Source: Bacillus sp. es.036 (lineage in GTDB: Bacteria; Bacillota; Bacilli; Bacillales; Guptibacillaceae). From it: DNA of 64,000 nt. A program made the translations under genes and the position numbers. Every line of letters begins with the position of its first letter. Position 1 is the first letter of the stretch. The stretch covers positions 124,001-188,000 of the forward strand of contig NZ_PDIZ01000001.1 in the NCBI RefSeq assembly GCF_002563635.1, written 5' to 3'. Shown here in pieces: positions 52,222-61,866 of this stretch. The notes under the pieces are model-generated. The model worked only from the letters and a program-made list of their open reading frames with translations, was not told where the DNA came from and searched no databases.

Positions 52222-53505
52222 TTGAATGATATACCACTGGATTCGATTCTTTTATTAGGTTCCTTATTACTGTTATCTGCTTTTTTCTCATCAGCTGAAA
52301 CAGCCTATTCGAGTGTTAACAAGATTAGGTTAAGAAATTTCGCAGATGAAGGAAGGCGTGGAAGTAAAAGAGCTTTAGCCATTGCTGAGAACTTTGATAA
52401 AGCCTTATCAACGATTCTTATCGGAAACAATATAGTCAATATTGCTGCTGCTAGTATTTCAGCTGCTGTAGCAACTGAAATATTTGGCGGGAATGCTGGC
52501 CTCGTGATTAGTACGGTGTTCATGACTATTTTAGTCTTGATCTTTGGTGAAATACTTCCTAAATCGTTAGCAAAGGAACACGCAGAATCTTATTCATTAA
52601 TGATCGCAACGGTGTTATATGTTCTCATTAAGCTGCTTGCACCTCTCAATTTCTTTTTTGTTAAATTGAAAGTGTGGGTATCAAGTCTTTTTGCGAAAAA
52701 CAGCACAATGCCATCTGTTACAGAAGAAGAGTTAAAAGTAATGTTAGACATTAGTGAAGAAGAAGGGGTCATCGATAAAGAGGAAAGAGACCTCATTCAT
52801 CGATCGATGGATTTTGATGATACGCTTGCAGGTGAGGTTTTAACACCGCGAATTGACATTGTGGCCATTGATATTGATCAATCCGTAGAAGAAATGAAAG
52901 AAATCTTCTTTGAAGAGAGGTTTTCAAGAATACCTGTCTATCAAGATAGTATTGATAATATTATTGGGATTTTAACGGAGAAAGAATTTTTTACTCACTT
53001 GATTAAGTATCAAACTGTTGATATTAAAGAATTAATTCGAGAGCCTCTGTTTGTGGTAGAATCAATGAAGATTTCCACTCTGTTACCAAAATTGCAAAAG
53101 GAAAAGGTACACATGGCCATTGTGCTAGATGAATTTGGTGGTACGTCAGGAATCGTTACATTAGAAGACGTACTAGAAGAGATTGTGGGAGAAATCTGGG
53201 ATGAGCAAGATGAGAAATTCAGTACGATGCAGCGAATCTCTGATAGCAACTATCGTTTTGATGCTCAATTTCAGCTAGATGATTTCTTCGATTTAATGGA
53301 GGCGGCTACACCTGAAAGTTCTTATCACACGATAGGTGGATGGGTCATTGAGAATCTCGGAACAGTTCCTAGTAACGGGGATTCCTTCTATTATGAAAAT
53401 CTTAAAATTATCGTCGAACAAGTTGAAGAGCGTCGCGTAAGAAAAATACTGGTAGAAGTGCTTCCAAAAGATCAAACATACGAAGATATGATGGTAAGAG
53501 TTTAG
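52222..53505 (+). CDS. CNNM/CBS-domain (hemolysin-family) ion transporter
   Basis: A 427-aa protein. The N-terminal CNNM/DUF21 membrane domain has SAFFSSAETAYSSVNKIRLR and LSTILIGNNIVNIAAASISA. Two CBS domains follow (LTPRIDIVAIDIDQSVEEM, VHMAIVLDEFGGTSGIVTLED), then a CorC/HlyC domain (YHTIGGWVIENLGTVPSNGD). Bacterial members export Mg2+ or support Mg/Co homeostasis. The start is TTG 52222 after CAGGAGAG. Confidence 0.92.
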   Translation: MNDIPLDSILLLGSLLLLSAFFSSAETAYSSVNKIRLRNFADEGRRGSKRALAIAENFDKALSTILIGNNIVNIAAASISAAVATEIFGGNAGLVISTVFMTILVLIFGEILPKSLAKEHAESYSLMIATVLYVLIKLLAPLNFFFVKLKVWVSSLFAKNSTMPSVTEEELKVMLDISEEEGVIDKEERDLIHRSMDFDDTLAGEVLTPRIDIVAIDIDQSVEEMKEIFFEERFSRIPVYQDSIDNIIGILTEKEFFTHLIKYQTVDIKELIREPLFVVESMKISTLLPKLQKEKVHMAIVLDEFGGTSGIVTLEDVLEEIVGEIWDEQDEKFSTMQRISDSNYRFDAQFQLDDFFDLMEAATPESSYHTIGGWVIENLGTVPSNGDSFYYENLKIIVEQVEERRVRKILVEVLPKDQTYEDMMVRV

Positions 53506-53534
53506 ATTCTTATTCATCTCACATAAAAAACAAC

Positions 53535-53567
53535 AAGAGCAGCTGATCCAAATGGCTGCTTCTTTTA
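53535..53567 (+). terminator. Terminator of the CNNM gene
   Basis: AAGA.GCAGC pairs with GCTGC.TTCTT, followed by TT. Confidence 0.55.
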
Positions 53568-53579
53568 ATGGGGTAAGGT

Positions 53580-54380
53580 ATGAATAACTGGAGAAGGCGA
53601 TTGAAACACCTTTATCGTTTTTTTATCGATCGACCCTACAAGCCGCAGTTTCTTATTGCTAATCAATATGACGTGAAGCGTGTTATTGGGATGGGAAGTT
53701 ACGGAATAACTTATCTCTGTAAAAATAAAAAAACGAGAGAGCGATGTGTCGTAAAGCAAATACGTCCAAGTAAACTGAAAAACAGTGACACTTCTTTCTA
53801 TCAAATGGAGGCAGAGATACTGGCTTCTTTAGACCATATTAGTATTCCTAAGCTTCATGATGCTTTTCATTTTAACAGGAATCAATTTTTAGTAATGGAC
53901 TACATTGAGGGTGTGAATCTAGAAGACGTCCTGTTTGATCAGTACAATCAATTCAATGAACTGGAATCTCTGGAGTTTCTTAAAGGTTTGATTGAGAGTG
54001 TCGTTTATCTACATACGCACGGAATAACTCATGGTGATCTACGAATACCGAATGTGATGGTGAAAAACGCTCAGATTTATGTTATTGATTTTGGATTAGC
54101 AGTCTCATTGAAAGATAAGTCAGATCAGGAGGCGCTTGAGCTCATTCAAAAGGATTTATACGATCTAGGTGATTTTCTACTCTTCTTGCTTTACTCTTCT
54201 TACGATCCCATCAGTAGAAAAGACCGTCCATGGACAGAAGAACTAACCATTCATCCCGCTACGGAACATTTCATAAAGCGACTGCTACAGATTGAGACTA
54301 GATTTGAAAGTATCGATCAGGTTCGCGATCACCTTCATAAAACAATAAGTATCATTCCTAATAATAAAACCAGCACCTGA
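53580..54380 (+). CDS. Hanks-type serine/threonine protein kinase
   Basis: A 266-aa soluble kinase. The glycine loop is IGMGSYGITYLC, the VAIK-like lysine in CVVKQIRP, the catalytic loop THGDLRIPNVMV (HGD in place of HRD) and the metal loop YVIDFGLAVS. No transmembrane segment or PASTA repeat, so it differs from PrkC and resembles the small Bacillus YrzF-type kinases. Targets unknown. A perfect hairpin overlaps its stop. Confidence 0.9.
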   Translation: MNNWRRRLKHLYRFFIDRPYKPQFLIANQYDVKRVIGMGSYGITYLCKNKKTRERCVVKQIRPSKLKNSDTSFYQMEAEILASLDHISIPKLHDAFHFNRNQFLVMDYIEGVNLEDVLFDQYNQFNELESLEFLKGLIESVVYLHTHGITHGDLRIPNVMVKNAQIYVIDFGLAVSLKDKSDQEALELIQKDLYDLGDFLLFLLYSSYDPISRKDRPWTEELTIHPATEHFIKRLLQIETRFESIDQVRDHLHKTISIIPNNKTST

Positions 54381-54407
54381 TCAATTAACCAGGTGCTGGT
54401 TTTATTA
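54362..54407. terminator. Terminator between the kinase gene and the Ser/His-rich peptide gene
   Basis: An 18-bp perfect stem, TAATAAAACCAGCACCTG with its complement, around a 10-nt loop; serves two convergent genes. Confidence 0.88.
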
Positions 54408-54572
54408 TTAGCTACTACTACTTGAGCCTTTACGCTTATAACGATGACTGCCGCCATAAGGCGAATGTTTCCGCCCGCTTGAGCTGCTTCTATGATAATG
54501 TTTTCTTTTGTGGCTACTCCCACTCGACTTCTTGATTTGTTTTTCGACTCGTTTTAATATTTTTTTAAACAT
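54408..54572 (-). CDS. Small basic Ser/His/Lys-rich protein, unknown function
   Basis: A 54-aa protein: a lysine-rich helix (FKKILKRVEKQIKK) followed by low-complexity sequence (HKRKHYHRSSSSGRKHS) ending in five serines. AAAGGAGACC precedes the ATG at 54572. The composition suggests nucleic-acid, membrane or spore-surface binding, but I do not recognise it. Confidence 0.6.
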   Translation of the reverse strand: MFKKILKRVEKQIKKSSGSSHKRKHYHRSSSSGRKHSPYGGSHRYKRKGSSSSS

Positions 54573-54775
54573 GATCCTTGGTCTCCTTTCAGTTTCAAAT
54601 CGTGTTCGCATACAGAAAAGAAAGATAGACTAGATTCTTTATAGCTTATCATAGAGTTACTAAAATCCATACAACGAATATGGGCGTTTATCCTAACGGT
54701 GAAATAATTTCATCAAATTTTCATATAACCTACTTATACTAAATTCTTAGATACAGTTAAATGGAGGAACGACGG

Positions 54776-55432
54776 ATGGTGAATGCAAGCAAATTAATAT
54801 CAATTGGCATCTTTAGTTTAAGTCTAATGATCGGACTTGGAACCTTCTATGTGATAAGTGATCTATCGAAGCAAAAGAGAAGAGAACATATCGAAGAAAT
54901 CGTGTCACAACTGATTAATTTTATTCTCTACATTTGGATGGGGAAAATTATTTTGAATTTTTCTCTGTTTATTAAAGATCCACTGGCAATATTAGCTTAC
55001 CCGAGTAATTCACATGCTTTTTATTTTGCGATTCTACTTAGTACACTTGTCAATCTCTTGAAATCCAAGTACCCGTCTAAAAACAAGCCCCACTTTATAG
55101 AATCTCTTGTATTTGTTTTATTAGTAATGACATTTGCATATGAATTTATCCAAATGTTTTGGAATAGTAATGCCTATACTTATGAAACCTTAATTGTTGT
55201 TGGTTTTCTCCTCGTCTTATTCATTAGCTTGCGGGAAAAAATAGCATCCTCTACGCTACTCATCGTGACGATAACGGCGTGGTCAGGAGGAATGGTGTTA
55301 CTAGATTTCATTCAACCAATAGTAACTTTGTTTGGTTATATAATCACTCCATGGTTTGTTGGATTATATTACTTAATTAGTATGTTCATCATCATAAATA
55401 AGAGAAGGAGGGAAAGACGTGGTAGGAATTGA
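54776..55432 (+). CDS. Polytopic membrane protein of the ccdA cluster, unknown function
   Basis: A 218-aa protein with about seven hydrophobic segments and a basic C-terminus (NKRRRERRGRN). ATG 54776 follows GGAGG by eight bases. Its end overlaps the ccdA start by 14 bases, so it is translationally coupled to the thiol-redox genes. It might be a membrane partner of that pathway; family not recognised. Confidence 0.78.
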   Translation: MVNASKLISIGIFSLSLMIGLGTFYVISDLSKQKRREHIEEIVSQLINFILYIWMGKIILNFSLFIKDPLAILAYPSNSHAFYFAILLSTLVNLLKSKYPSKNKPHFIESLVFVLLVMTFAYEFIQMFWNSNAYTYETLIVVGFLLVLFISLREKIASSTLLIVTITAWSGGMVLLDFIQPIVTLFGYIITPWFVGLYYLISMFIIINKRRRERRGRN

Positions 55433-56177
55433 AGCAGATACAGCTCTACTTGTAGGTCTGTTCCTCGCAATGGGAGCAGGAGCTTTATCTTTTTTATCTC
55501 CCTGTGTATTACCAATTTTTCCAGCCTACCTGTCGTACATAACTGGAATAAGTGTGAATGAGTTGCAAGGAAATAAGAATTCGAAGATTCGTAGTCAATT
55601 AATGAGCCATTCGTTATTTTTCTTATTAGGGGTATCACTTGTCTTTATTAGTTTAGGTGCTAGTGCATCATTATTAGGTCAATGGGTTCAAAACTTATTA
55701 CTAGGTGACTCTGGTTTATTAATTCAGCGTTTTGCGGGAATTTTTATTATCCTCATGGGATTTTTTGTTGCAGGATGGATAACGATTCCAGCTTTAATGA
55801 AAGAAAGACGTATTCGCTACTCTAAAAAACCGGTTGGATACCTGGGCACTTTTTTTGTAGGGCTTGGTTTTGCTGCTGGTTGGACTCCTTGTATCGGCCC
55901 TATTTTTGGATCAATTCTATTATTGGCAGCAAGTAATCCAGGGCATGGCATCGTTTATACGGTGATGTATGTAATTGGATTTTCTCTACCTTTTATTGTT
56001 TTAACATTCTTTCTCGGTTCTACCAGATGGATCGTTCGACATAGTGAGGTCATTATGAAGTTCGGTGCTGTGATCATGATTCTTATGGGAATGGTATTAT
56101 TTTTTGGGCTATTGCCGCGAATAACCGGCTTTCTGCTTGATTTAGTACAAAATACATGGTTATCAGAATTAGGATAA
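55419..56177 (+). CDS. ccdA: CcdA-type thiol-disulfide transmembrane electron carrier
   Basis: A 252-aa, six-helix DsbD-core protein. The redox cysteines lie in SFLSPCVLPIFPAYLSYITG (about residues 22-41) and FAAGWTPCIGPIFGSILLLA. It moves reducing power from cytosolic thioredoxin to extracellular thioredoxin-like proteins. The start is GTG 55419 after GGAGGG. A membrane-anchored TlpA/ResA-like protein, its probable partner, is encoded 14 bp downstream. Confidence 0.92.
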   Translation: MVGIEADTALLVGLFLAMGAGALSFLSPCVLPIFPAYLSYITGISVNELQGNKNSKIRSQLMSHSLFFLLGVSLVFISLGASASLLGQWVQNLLLGDSGLLIQRFAGIFIILMGFFVAGWITIPALMKERRIRYSKKPVGYLGTFFVGLGFAAGWTPCIGPIFGSILLLAASNPGHGIVYTVMYVIGFSLPFIVLTFFLGSTRWIVRHSEVIMKFGAVIMILMGMVLFFGLLPRITGFLLDLVQNTWLSELG

Positions 56178-56190
56178 AGGGGGATGAGGA

Positions 56191-56787
56191 ATGAGAAGAA
56201 CACTTCTTATTATCGTTGTTATAGGTATGGTTGGTTGGGCGGTATATGATTCTACTAGCTCTACTGATGACGCTGAAGGAGAAAATAGCAGTAGTGATCA
56301 GGTAGCCGACTCTCAATTTTCAACTCAAGCGGTTGAAGGTGATGATTTAGTAGAATCAAATGATGTTGGGATAAATAAAGGGCAGATTGCTCCTAACTTC
56401 AAACTGCAAACGTTAAATGGAGAAGCGGTGCAATTATCTGATTATAGAGGGAAGCGAGTAATCGTGAACTTCTGGGCTACCTGGTGTCCTCCTTGTAGAG
56501 CAGAAATTCCTGATTTTCAAAAACTGTACGAGAAAAAAGATGTCGAGATCTTAGCCGTAAACCTCACAGAAACAGAAGAGAGCACTGAAGGAGTGGAAGA
56601 ATTTGTAAAAGAATTCGAAATGACCTTTCCAGTTGTGATGGATGTGAATTCTGATGTTTCTAATACGTATCAAGTGAGTGCATATCCAACTTCATATATG
56701 ATCGATTCAAATGGTCGAATCCAATTCGTTGCAATGGGTGCATTAAATTATGACCTCATGATACAGGAATATGAAAAGATGAAATAG
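56191..56787 (+). CDS. Membrane-anchored TlpA/ResA-like thiol-disulfide oxidoreductase
   Basis: A 198-aa protein: one N-terminal membrane anchor (LLIIVVIGMVGWAVY), an acidic Ser/Asp-rich linker, then a thioredoxin fold (about residues 65-198) with active site FWATWCPPCRAE and cis-Pro loop SAYPTSYMID. It would be reduced by the adjacent CcdA and act on extracellular disulfides, as ResA does in cytochrome c maturation or StoA in spores. Target here unknown. Confidence 0.92.
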   Translation: MRRTLLIIVVIGMVGWAVYDSTSSTDDAEGENSSSDQVADSQFSTQAVEGDDLVESNDVGINKGQIAPNFKLQTLNGEAVQLSDYRGKRVIVNFWATWCPPCRAEIPDFQKLYEKKDVEILAVNLTETEESTEGVEEFVKEFEMTFPVVMDVNSDVSNTYQVSAYPTSYMIDSNGRIQFVAMGALNYDLMIQEYEKMK

Positions 56788-56823
56788 TCTTTCATATAGT
56801 ACAATAGCCAAGAGGTGAGTTTG

Positions 56824-57507
56824 GTGAAACAGACAATTTTAGTCGTAGAAGATGATCAAATGATTCGAAACCTTATCGCGATCTATCTGAAAAATGCTGG
56901 CTATGAGGTAGTAGAAGCTGCAAACGGTGAATTAGCGAAAAATGTTTTCTTAGAACACCACCCGTGTCTAGTCGTTCTTGATTTAATGTTACCCCTTTTA
57001 CCTGGTGAGGAATTTTGCAAGTGGGTACGGGAGCAAGAACGGAATGAGGTTTCGATTATTATGCTATCAGCCAAAGCGCGAACAGAGGATAAAATCAAGG
57101 GATTAAAAATAGGAGCAGATGATTATTTGACGAAGCCGTTCGATCCAGAAGAACTTCTTGCTCACGTTGAGGCCGTTTTGCGACGTACGGGACAGTTTTG
57201 TCAAAAAGTCACTTACAAAGGGTTATGTATCAAACCTCGAAACGGTGAGGTATTTCTTTACGATAAACAGATAAACTTAACAAAACACGAATTCAATCTA
57301 CTCTATCATTTTATGGAAAACCCAAATGTTGTTAGATCAAGAGAAGATTTGATTTTACAATTATACCCCTATGTCGATAAAACGGTTATGGATCGGACGA
57401 TTGATGCCCATATTAAGAAACTACGAGCGAAAATTGAGGTTAATCCTGGTATTCCTGAACGTATTCAAACAGTTCGAGGAATGGGGTATAAATTTGTTGT
57501 GGAATAA
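56824..57507 (+). CDS. OmpR-family response regulator
   Basis: A 227-aa protein. The receiver domain has ILVVEDDQMIRN, the phospho-acceptor in LVVLDLMLPLLPGEEF (about residue 51) and the switch Lys in LTKPFDPEELLAHV; the C-terminal winged helix has LTKHEFNLLYHFMENPN and VRGMGYKF. The start is GTG 56824 after AGAGGTGAG. It overlaps the kinase gene start by 14 bases. Signal unknown; likely linked to the redox genes upstream. Confidence 0.93.
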   Translation: MKQTILVVEDDQMIRNLIAIYLKNAGYEVVEAANGELAKNVFLEHHPCLVVLDLMLPLLPGEEFCKWVREQERNEVSIIMLSAKARTEDKIKGLKIGADDYLTKPFDPEELLAHVEAVLRRTGQFCQKVTYKGLCIKPRNGEVFLYDKQINLTKHEFNLLYHFMENPNVVRSREDLILQLYPYVDKTVMDRTIDAHIKKLRAKIEVNPGIPERIQTVRGMGYKFVVE

Positions 57508-58585
57508 TAAACGAGCAAAGACCTTCCTTCCAAATAAACTTTTATTACGTCTGACATTTGTTAATGTCATTGTCGTTGGTATATTTATCGCATTAAGCAG
57601 TTGGGCGATCTATCATACTGCCTGTTCTTTGGCTAATGGATTGGGATCGTGGAATGACCAGAAACAACAACTATTTAACTCCATTCTTTTTCAATATTTA
57701 TGGATATTTAGTATAGCTGCCATTTTAATTGGAAGTTTAATACATTATCGCTTGGTAAAGGAAATCATACGACCGTTAAAAGAGCTAATTGAATCAACGA
57801 AAAGAATGAAAGCAGGTCATTATCCCAACCCCATTATTGTGAATACGAGAGATGAAGTTGGAGAATTAATTGGTCATTTTAATGATCTGGTGAAACAATT
57901 AAAAGAGATGCAACAACATAGAAAAGAGCTGGTTTTGGATTTTTCACATGAATTTCGTACCCCATTAGCTAATTTGAACGGTTATTTGGGCGCTTTGAAA
58001 AATGGTGTGATTGAAGGAGATCAACAAATATACCATTCTCTTCAGAAGGAATCGGAACGACTTATTCACATGGTGGAACAGCTTGAACAAGTGAAGGAAT
58101 GGGATTATCTATCTAAACAGACGTATACCGAGAAAGAACCAATCGATATGCAATTTCTAATACATCAATCGGTTGCAATGTTTCGTTGGTCATTAGAAAA
58201 TGCAGGAATTAACGTGGAGGTACAGACTGAATCTGGTGCAGTGAATGTTTCTACTGAGGGGATTTCGCAGGTGATCAGTAATTTAATTGATAATGCAATT
58301 AGATACTATCAAGGAACAGGACCAATAATGATAAAAGGAGAATTAGTAGAAAGTCACTATAGGCTATCGATCTCCGGTCCTGGACAAGCAATTCCTATTC
58401 AAGAAAAAGATAGAATTTTTGAAAGGTTCTATCGTGCAAATTCTTCACGCGAAAGAGATAATACAGGCGGAACAGGACTTGGACTTGCGATATCCAAAGA
58501 AATTATTGTACACCATCAAGGGCAGATTGGATTAAAGTCAGAGGGAGAGACTCACACCTTTTGGATTACACTACCGCTTATCTAG
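57494..58585 (+). CDS. Membrane sensor histidine kinase, partner of the OmpR-type regulator
   Basis: About 363 aa: two membrane helices (about residues 15-35 and 70-90), HAMP (EIIRPLKELIESTKRMKAGH), HisKA with phospho-His in LDFSHEFRTPLANLNG, and ATPase with N box QVISNLIDNAIRYY and GGTGLGLAISKEII. The G1 box is unusual (SISGPGQAIP, without the usual Asp-Gly). The extracytoplasmic loop between the helices is about 30 residues and holds one Cys (HTACSL). The start is probably TTG 57494 or 57497 after GAGGAATGGGG. Confidence 0.9.
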   Translation: MLWNNKRAKTFLPNKLLLRLTFVNVIVVGIFIALSSWAIYHTACSLANGLGSWNDQKQQLFNSILFQYLWIFSIAAILIGSLIHYRLVKEIIRPLKELIESTKRMKAGHYPNPIIVNTRDEVGELIGHFNDLVKQLKEMQQHRKELVLDFSHEFRTPLANLNGYLGALKNGVIEGDQQIYHSLQKESERLIHMVEQLEQVKEWDYLSKQTYTEKEPIDMQFLIHQSVAMFRWSLENAGINVEVQTESGAVNVSTEGISQVISNLIDNAIRYYQGTGPIMIKGELVESHYRLSISGPGQAIPIQEKDRIFERFYRANSSRERDNTGGTGLGLAISKEIIVHHQGQIGLKSEGETHTFWITLPLI

Positions 58586-58650
58586 TTGGTCAATTTAAAA
58601 GACGGAGATCCTGATGACCTTGGCGAAAATTAACTAAGTTAAGAATGAAC

Positions 58651-58700
58651 ATAAGCGGCATCTCAACTCCTGCGTAAGGGAGGAAGGTGCCGCTTATTTT
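58651..58700 (+). terminator. Terminator of the ccdA/two-component cluster
   Basis: ATAAGCGGCA pairs with TGCCGCTTAT at the ends of a 50-nt hairpin, then TTTT. Confidence 0.75.
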
Positions 58701-58774
58701 AAAATCATTATAGTAATACTAGTGTATTTAAACGTGGCATGAACATAAGTTTGACGATAGCGTATGAAAAGCCA

Positions 58775-60127
58775 CTATGAAAGTGACTTGAAATAAGTAC
58801 AAACGGTTTCGATGCCTTTTGTGAAATTATCAATATGAAAATGTTCATTAGGCGCATGTAAATTTTCTGATGGGAGTCCGAAGCCCATGAGCACAACAGG
58901 CGCTTCAAGAACACGAGCAAATACTTCAACGATTGGAATCGATCCACCCTCTTTAGGAAAGAGAGCACGCACGCCATATACCTTTTCATAAGCATCAGCC
59001 GCTTTTTGAATCATCGGATCGTTTGAATCAAGCGAGACGGGACGGGCCTGAATAAATTGATTTATGGTTATGGTTGTACCGACTGGTTGATGATCAAGAA
59101 GGTGTTTTTCGATACGTTCATAAATTTGTTGTGGATCTTGATCTCCGACGAGACGACAGCTAATTTTACCTGTGGCTTCTGAGGGGACGATTGTCTTAAT
59201 GCCGTCACCCTGGTATCCTCCTGAAATCCCGTTCAATTCAAGCGTTGGACGAATACCCGTCTGTTCCTTGAAAGTGAATCCTTTTTCTCCAAATAAAGAA
59301 GTTAATCCGAGCTCTTGCTTCATTCCTTCATCATCGGACGGAATCTGAGCGATTTCTTCTTTCAATTCCTCTGTAAGTTCTGGCACACCTTCGTAAAATC
59401 CATCCACGGTAATGGCGCCATCTTCGCTGTGAAGACTATCGAGTAGACGAACAAGGGAATGAACTGCGTTTGGAACCCCACCGCCGTACACGCCAGAATG
59501 GAGATCCGTATTCGCTGTTTTCACCTTCACCTCCATCGCAAGGGCCCCACGTAAAGATGTACAAATCGCAGGTAAGCCTTCTTTAATAAAGGAAGTATCT
59601 GAAATCACAACAGCGTCAGCAGAAAGTTTCTCAGTATTTTTTTCAATAAAAGGTCCAAGGTGTGGGCTGGCAATTTCTTCTTCCCCTTCAATACAGAACT
59701 TCACATTAACGGGGAGCTTGCCACCTTCTTGCATCAAGAGTTCCATCGCCTTGATATGAATAAACAGCTGACCTTTATCATCTGTTGCACCGCGCGCATA
59801 GATTTTGTTGTCGCGGATAATAGGTTCAAATGGTGGCGTTTCCCAGAGGTCGAGTGGATCAGCGGGCTGCACATCATAATGGCCATAGATCAGAATCGTT
59901 GGTTTACCTTCTGCATGAAGCCAATCAGCGTAGACGATCGGATGACCGTCTGTTTCGATAACTTCAATGTTTTCCATGCCGGTCTTTTCCAAAGAGTTGG
60001 CTACCCATTTAGCTCCTTTTTGAACATCTGATTTATGGGCAGGTACGGCTGAAATGCTTTGGATTTTCAGAAATTCCTCTAGTTCTTTCAGGTAAGAATC
60101 TTTATGTAATTCGATGGTATTTTTCAT
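58775..60127 (-). CDS. M20-family dipeptidase
   Basis: A 450-aa metallopeptidase of the M20 family (carnosinase/CPG2-like). Metal ligands and catalytic residues appear in LIYGHYDVQPAD (His), RGATDDKGQ (bridging Asp), CIEGEEEIASPH (catalytic Glu-Glu) and VVISDTSF. The dimerisation insert lies about 180-330. It probably hydrolyses cytosolic dipeptides. ATG 60127 follows TAAGGAGG; an upstream extension lacks an RBS. Monocistronic. Confidence 0.92.
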   Translation of the reverse strand: MKNTIELHKDSYLKELEEFLKIQSISAVPAHKSDVQKGAKWVANSLEKTGMENIEVIETDGHPIVYADWLHAEGKPTILIYGHYDVQPADPLDLWETPPFEPIIRDNKIYARGATDDKGQLFIHIKAMELLMQEGGKLPVNVKFCIEGEEEIASPHLGPFIEKNTEKLSADAVVISDTSFIKEGLPAICTSLRGALAMEVKVKTANTDLHSGVYGGGVPNAVHSLVRLLDSLHSEDGAITVDGFYEGVPELTEELKEEIAQIPSDDEGMKQELGLTSLFGEKGFTFKEQTGIRPTLELNGISGGYQGDGIKTIVPSEATGKISCRLVGDQDPQQIYERIEKHLLDHQPVGTTITINQFIQARPVSLDSNDPMIQKAADAYEKVYGVRALFPKEGGSIPIVEVFARVLEAPVVLMGFGLPSENLHAPNEHFHIDNFTKGIETVCTYFKSLS

Positions 60128-60310
60128 AAGTATAACCTCCTTAGTTAGGTTGTCTTTATTATAATCCAGAGACGAAGATTTGCACATGAAACGCGCGATT
60201 TATATTGGGAAATTAAGGCGATTTAATATCAGGACATTAACTTTTATATTAAAATTATGACATTGCAGTTAAGTGGTTGTCATATAAGGTGGGTCTAAAT
60301 GCCTCTGTGT

Positions 60311-60322
60311 GGAATCGATTCC
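60311..60322. promoter_or_regulatory. LacI-type palindrome before the levansucrase genes
   Basis: GGAATCGATTCC is a perfect 12-bp palindrome of LacI-family operator style about 200 bp before the first levansucrase. In the 397-bp gap 60128-60524 I see no gene and no convincing SacY-type antiterminator/terminator leader; two CcpA-site-like sequences near 60360-60400 are weak. Confidence 0.45.
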
Positions 60323-60524
60323 TGATTCTAAAGAACTATTTATTTTTGCGATGAAAGCCTTTTCGATAACCAGTTGATAACCGCTTTCTTGATTGACAGA
60401 ATAAGGTTTTCCTATCTAAAGACCTGCAAGATTTCTGCTTTTTCGGGCGTGTTGACGGGTTCACATATTTTCCATACAGTTATGGCGAATGAAACATTTT
60501 ACTAAATTTTGAGGAGTGTGGCAG

Positions 60525-61832
60525 ATGGGGAACGTGAAAAAGTCTTCTGTTTTTAAGGGGATTGCACTATCGACAATTATGCTTGTAAGTGGATTTGCAG
60601 GCATGCCGTTATCTACGAATGCGGCTGAGGAAGCTGAGACAGCAGTTTGGTCTCGTCAAGATGCACAGGGTTATGATTTATCGAAAGACAACACTGCACC
60701 TAACATCGACAACGTGGATGAAGTGGCTCCAGATTATTGGGTTTGGGACACATGGCCACTACGTAATCGTGATGGATCGATTGCACAGATAAATGGTTAC
60801 CAGGTTGTCTTTGCTCTTACAGCTTCTAAAGAATATACATGGAGCGGTCGTCACGACGAAGCTCAAATTCGCTACTTCTACTCGAAGAACGGAAAAGATT
60901 GGAAAATGGGCGGACTTGCATATGAATCAGAAGATGCACTAGGCGCTCGCCAATGGGCAGGATCAGCAATGATGGATGACGATGATAAGGTTCACCTTTT
61001 CTATACAGCAACTGGACGTAAAGGTGAAGAACAAACAACATTTGAACAACGTCTTGCGAAAACAACGTTTGATATTGAAGCAGATAAGAAATCTAAATCT
61101 GTTGAGCTAAGCAACTTTGGTGAGCATGAAATCCTTGCTGAAGCTGACGGTGAGTACTATGAAACGCAAGAACAAAAAACAGGAAATATTATTTATTCAT
61201 TCCGTGACCCATGGTTCTTCCAGGATCCTAAAACAGGAAAAGAATACTTAATCTTTGAAGGAAATACAGCAGGAGACGATAAGTCACTAGACCCAGAAAA
61301 CATTGGTGATGCTGATTTCCGTGAAACTCACAATGTACCAGCTGGCGCTGAAGATTACAATGGTAACGTTGGAATTGCTGAAGCACAGAATGAAGATCTA
61401 ACAGACTTTGAATTGCTTCCACCACTACTTGAAGCAAATGGTGTCAACCAGCAGCTTGAGCGTCCACACATCCTTGTTAAAGGTGGAGAGTACTACCTCT
61501 TTACAATCACACATAAATTTACGTTCGCTCCTGGATTAACGGGCCCTGATGGTCTTTATGGCTTTACGAATGATTCTCTTCGCGGTGATTACGAGCCACT
61601 TAACGGCAATGGTCTTGTTGTAGCAACCCCTGAAGATGATCCATTTATGACATACTCTCACGCAGTTATGCCGAATGGTACAGTGATCAGCTTTGTGAAC
61701 GAGTATCGTGATGAGAACGGTGAGCTTCAGTTTGGCGGTACGTTTGCTCCGACGCTTAAACTTTCGATTCATGGTGATGAAACAAAAGTAACTGGCGCAC
61801 TTAAGCCAGGCCAAATCATGCCTTCACACTAA
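60525..61832 (+). CDS. sacB: Levansucrase (GH68), copy 1
   Basis: A 435-aa secreted enzyme that transfers fructose from sucrose to growing levan. The signal peptide is SVFKGIALSTIMLVSGF..STNAA. GH68 catalytic residues: nucleophile Asp in WVWDTWPLRN (about residue 72), transition-state Asp in YSFRDPWFF and acid/base Glu in QLERPHILV. The start is ATG 60525 after GAGGAG. A homologous levansucrase follows after 34 bp and a GH32 fructanase after that, giving a fructan synthesis/degradation operon. Confidence 0.93.
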   Translation: MGNVKKSSVFKGIALSTIMLVSGFAGMPLSTNAAEEAETAVWSRQDAQGYDLSKDNTAPNIDNVDEVAPDYWVWDTWPLRNRDGSIAQINGYQVVFALTASKEYTWSGRHDEAQIRYFYSKNGKDWKMGGLAYESEDALGARQWAGSAMMDDDDKVHLFYTATGRKGEEQTTFEQRLAKTTFDIEADKKSKSVELSNFGEHEILAEADGEYYETQEQKTGNIIYSFRDPWFFQDPKTGKEYLIFEGNTAGDDKSLDPENIGDADFRETHNVPAGAEDYNGNVGIAEAQNEDLTDFELLPPLLEANGVNQQLERPHILVKGGEYYLFTITHKFTFAPGLTGPDGLYGFTNDSLRGDYEPLNGNGLVVATPEDDPFMTYSHAVMPNGTVISFVNEYRDENGELQFGGTFAPTLKLSIHGDETKVTGALKPGQIMPSH

Positions 61833-61866
61833 AACTGGGAAACCAGACTAAAGGAGACTTACCCAC

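Noticed and set aside
60360-60410. CcpA (cre) sites near the levansucrase promoter
   Set aside because: TGAAAGCCTTTTCG has two mismatches to the consensus and the neighbouring candidate has three; too weak to call.
60128-60524. SacY/SacT-type antiterminator leader before sacB
   Set aside because: I could not find a terminator with an overlapping RAT-like hairpin; only a LacI-style palindrome and weak CcpA-like sites are present.
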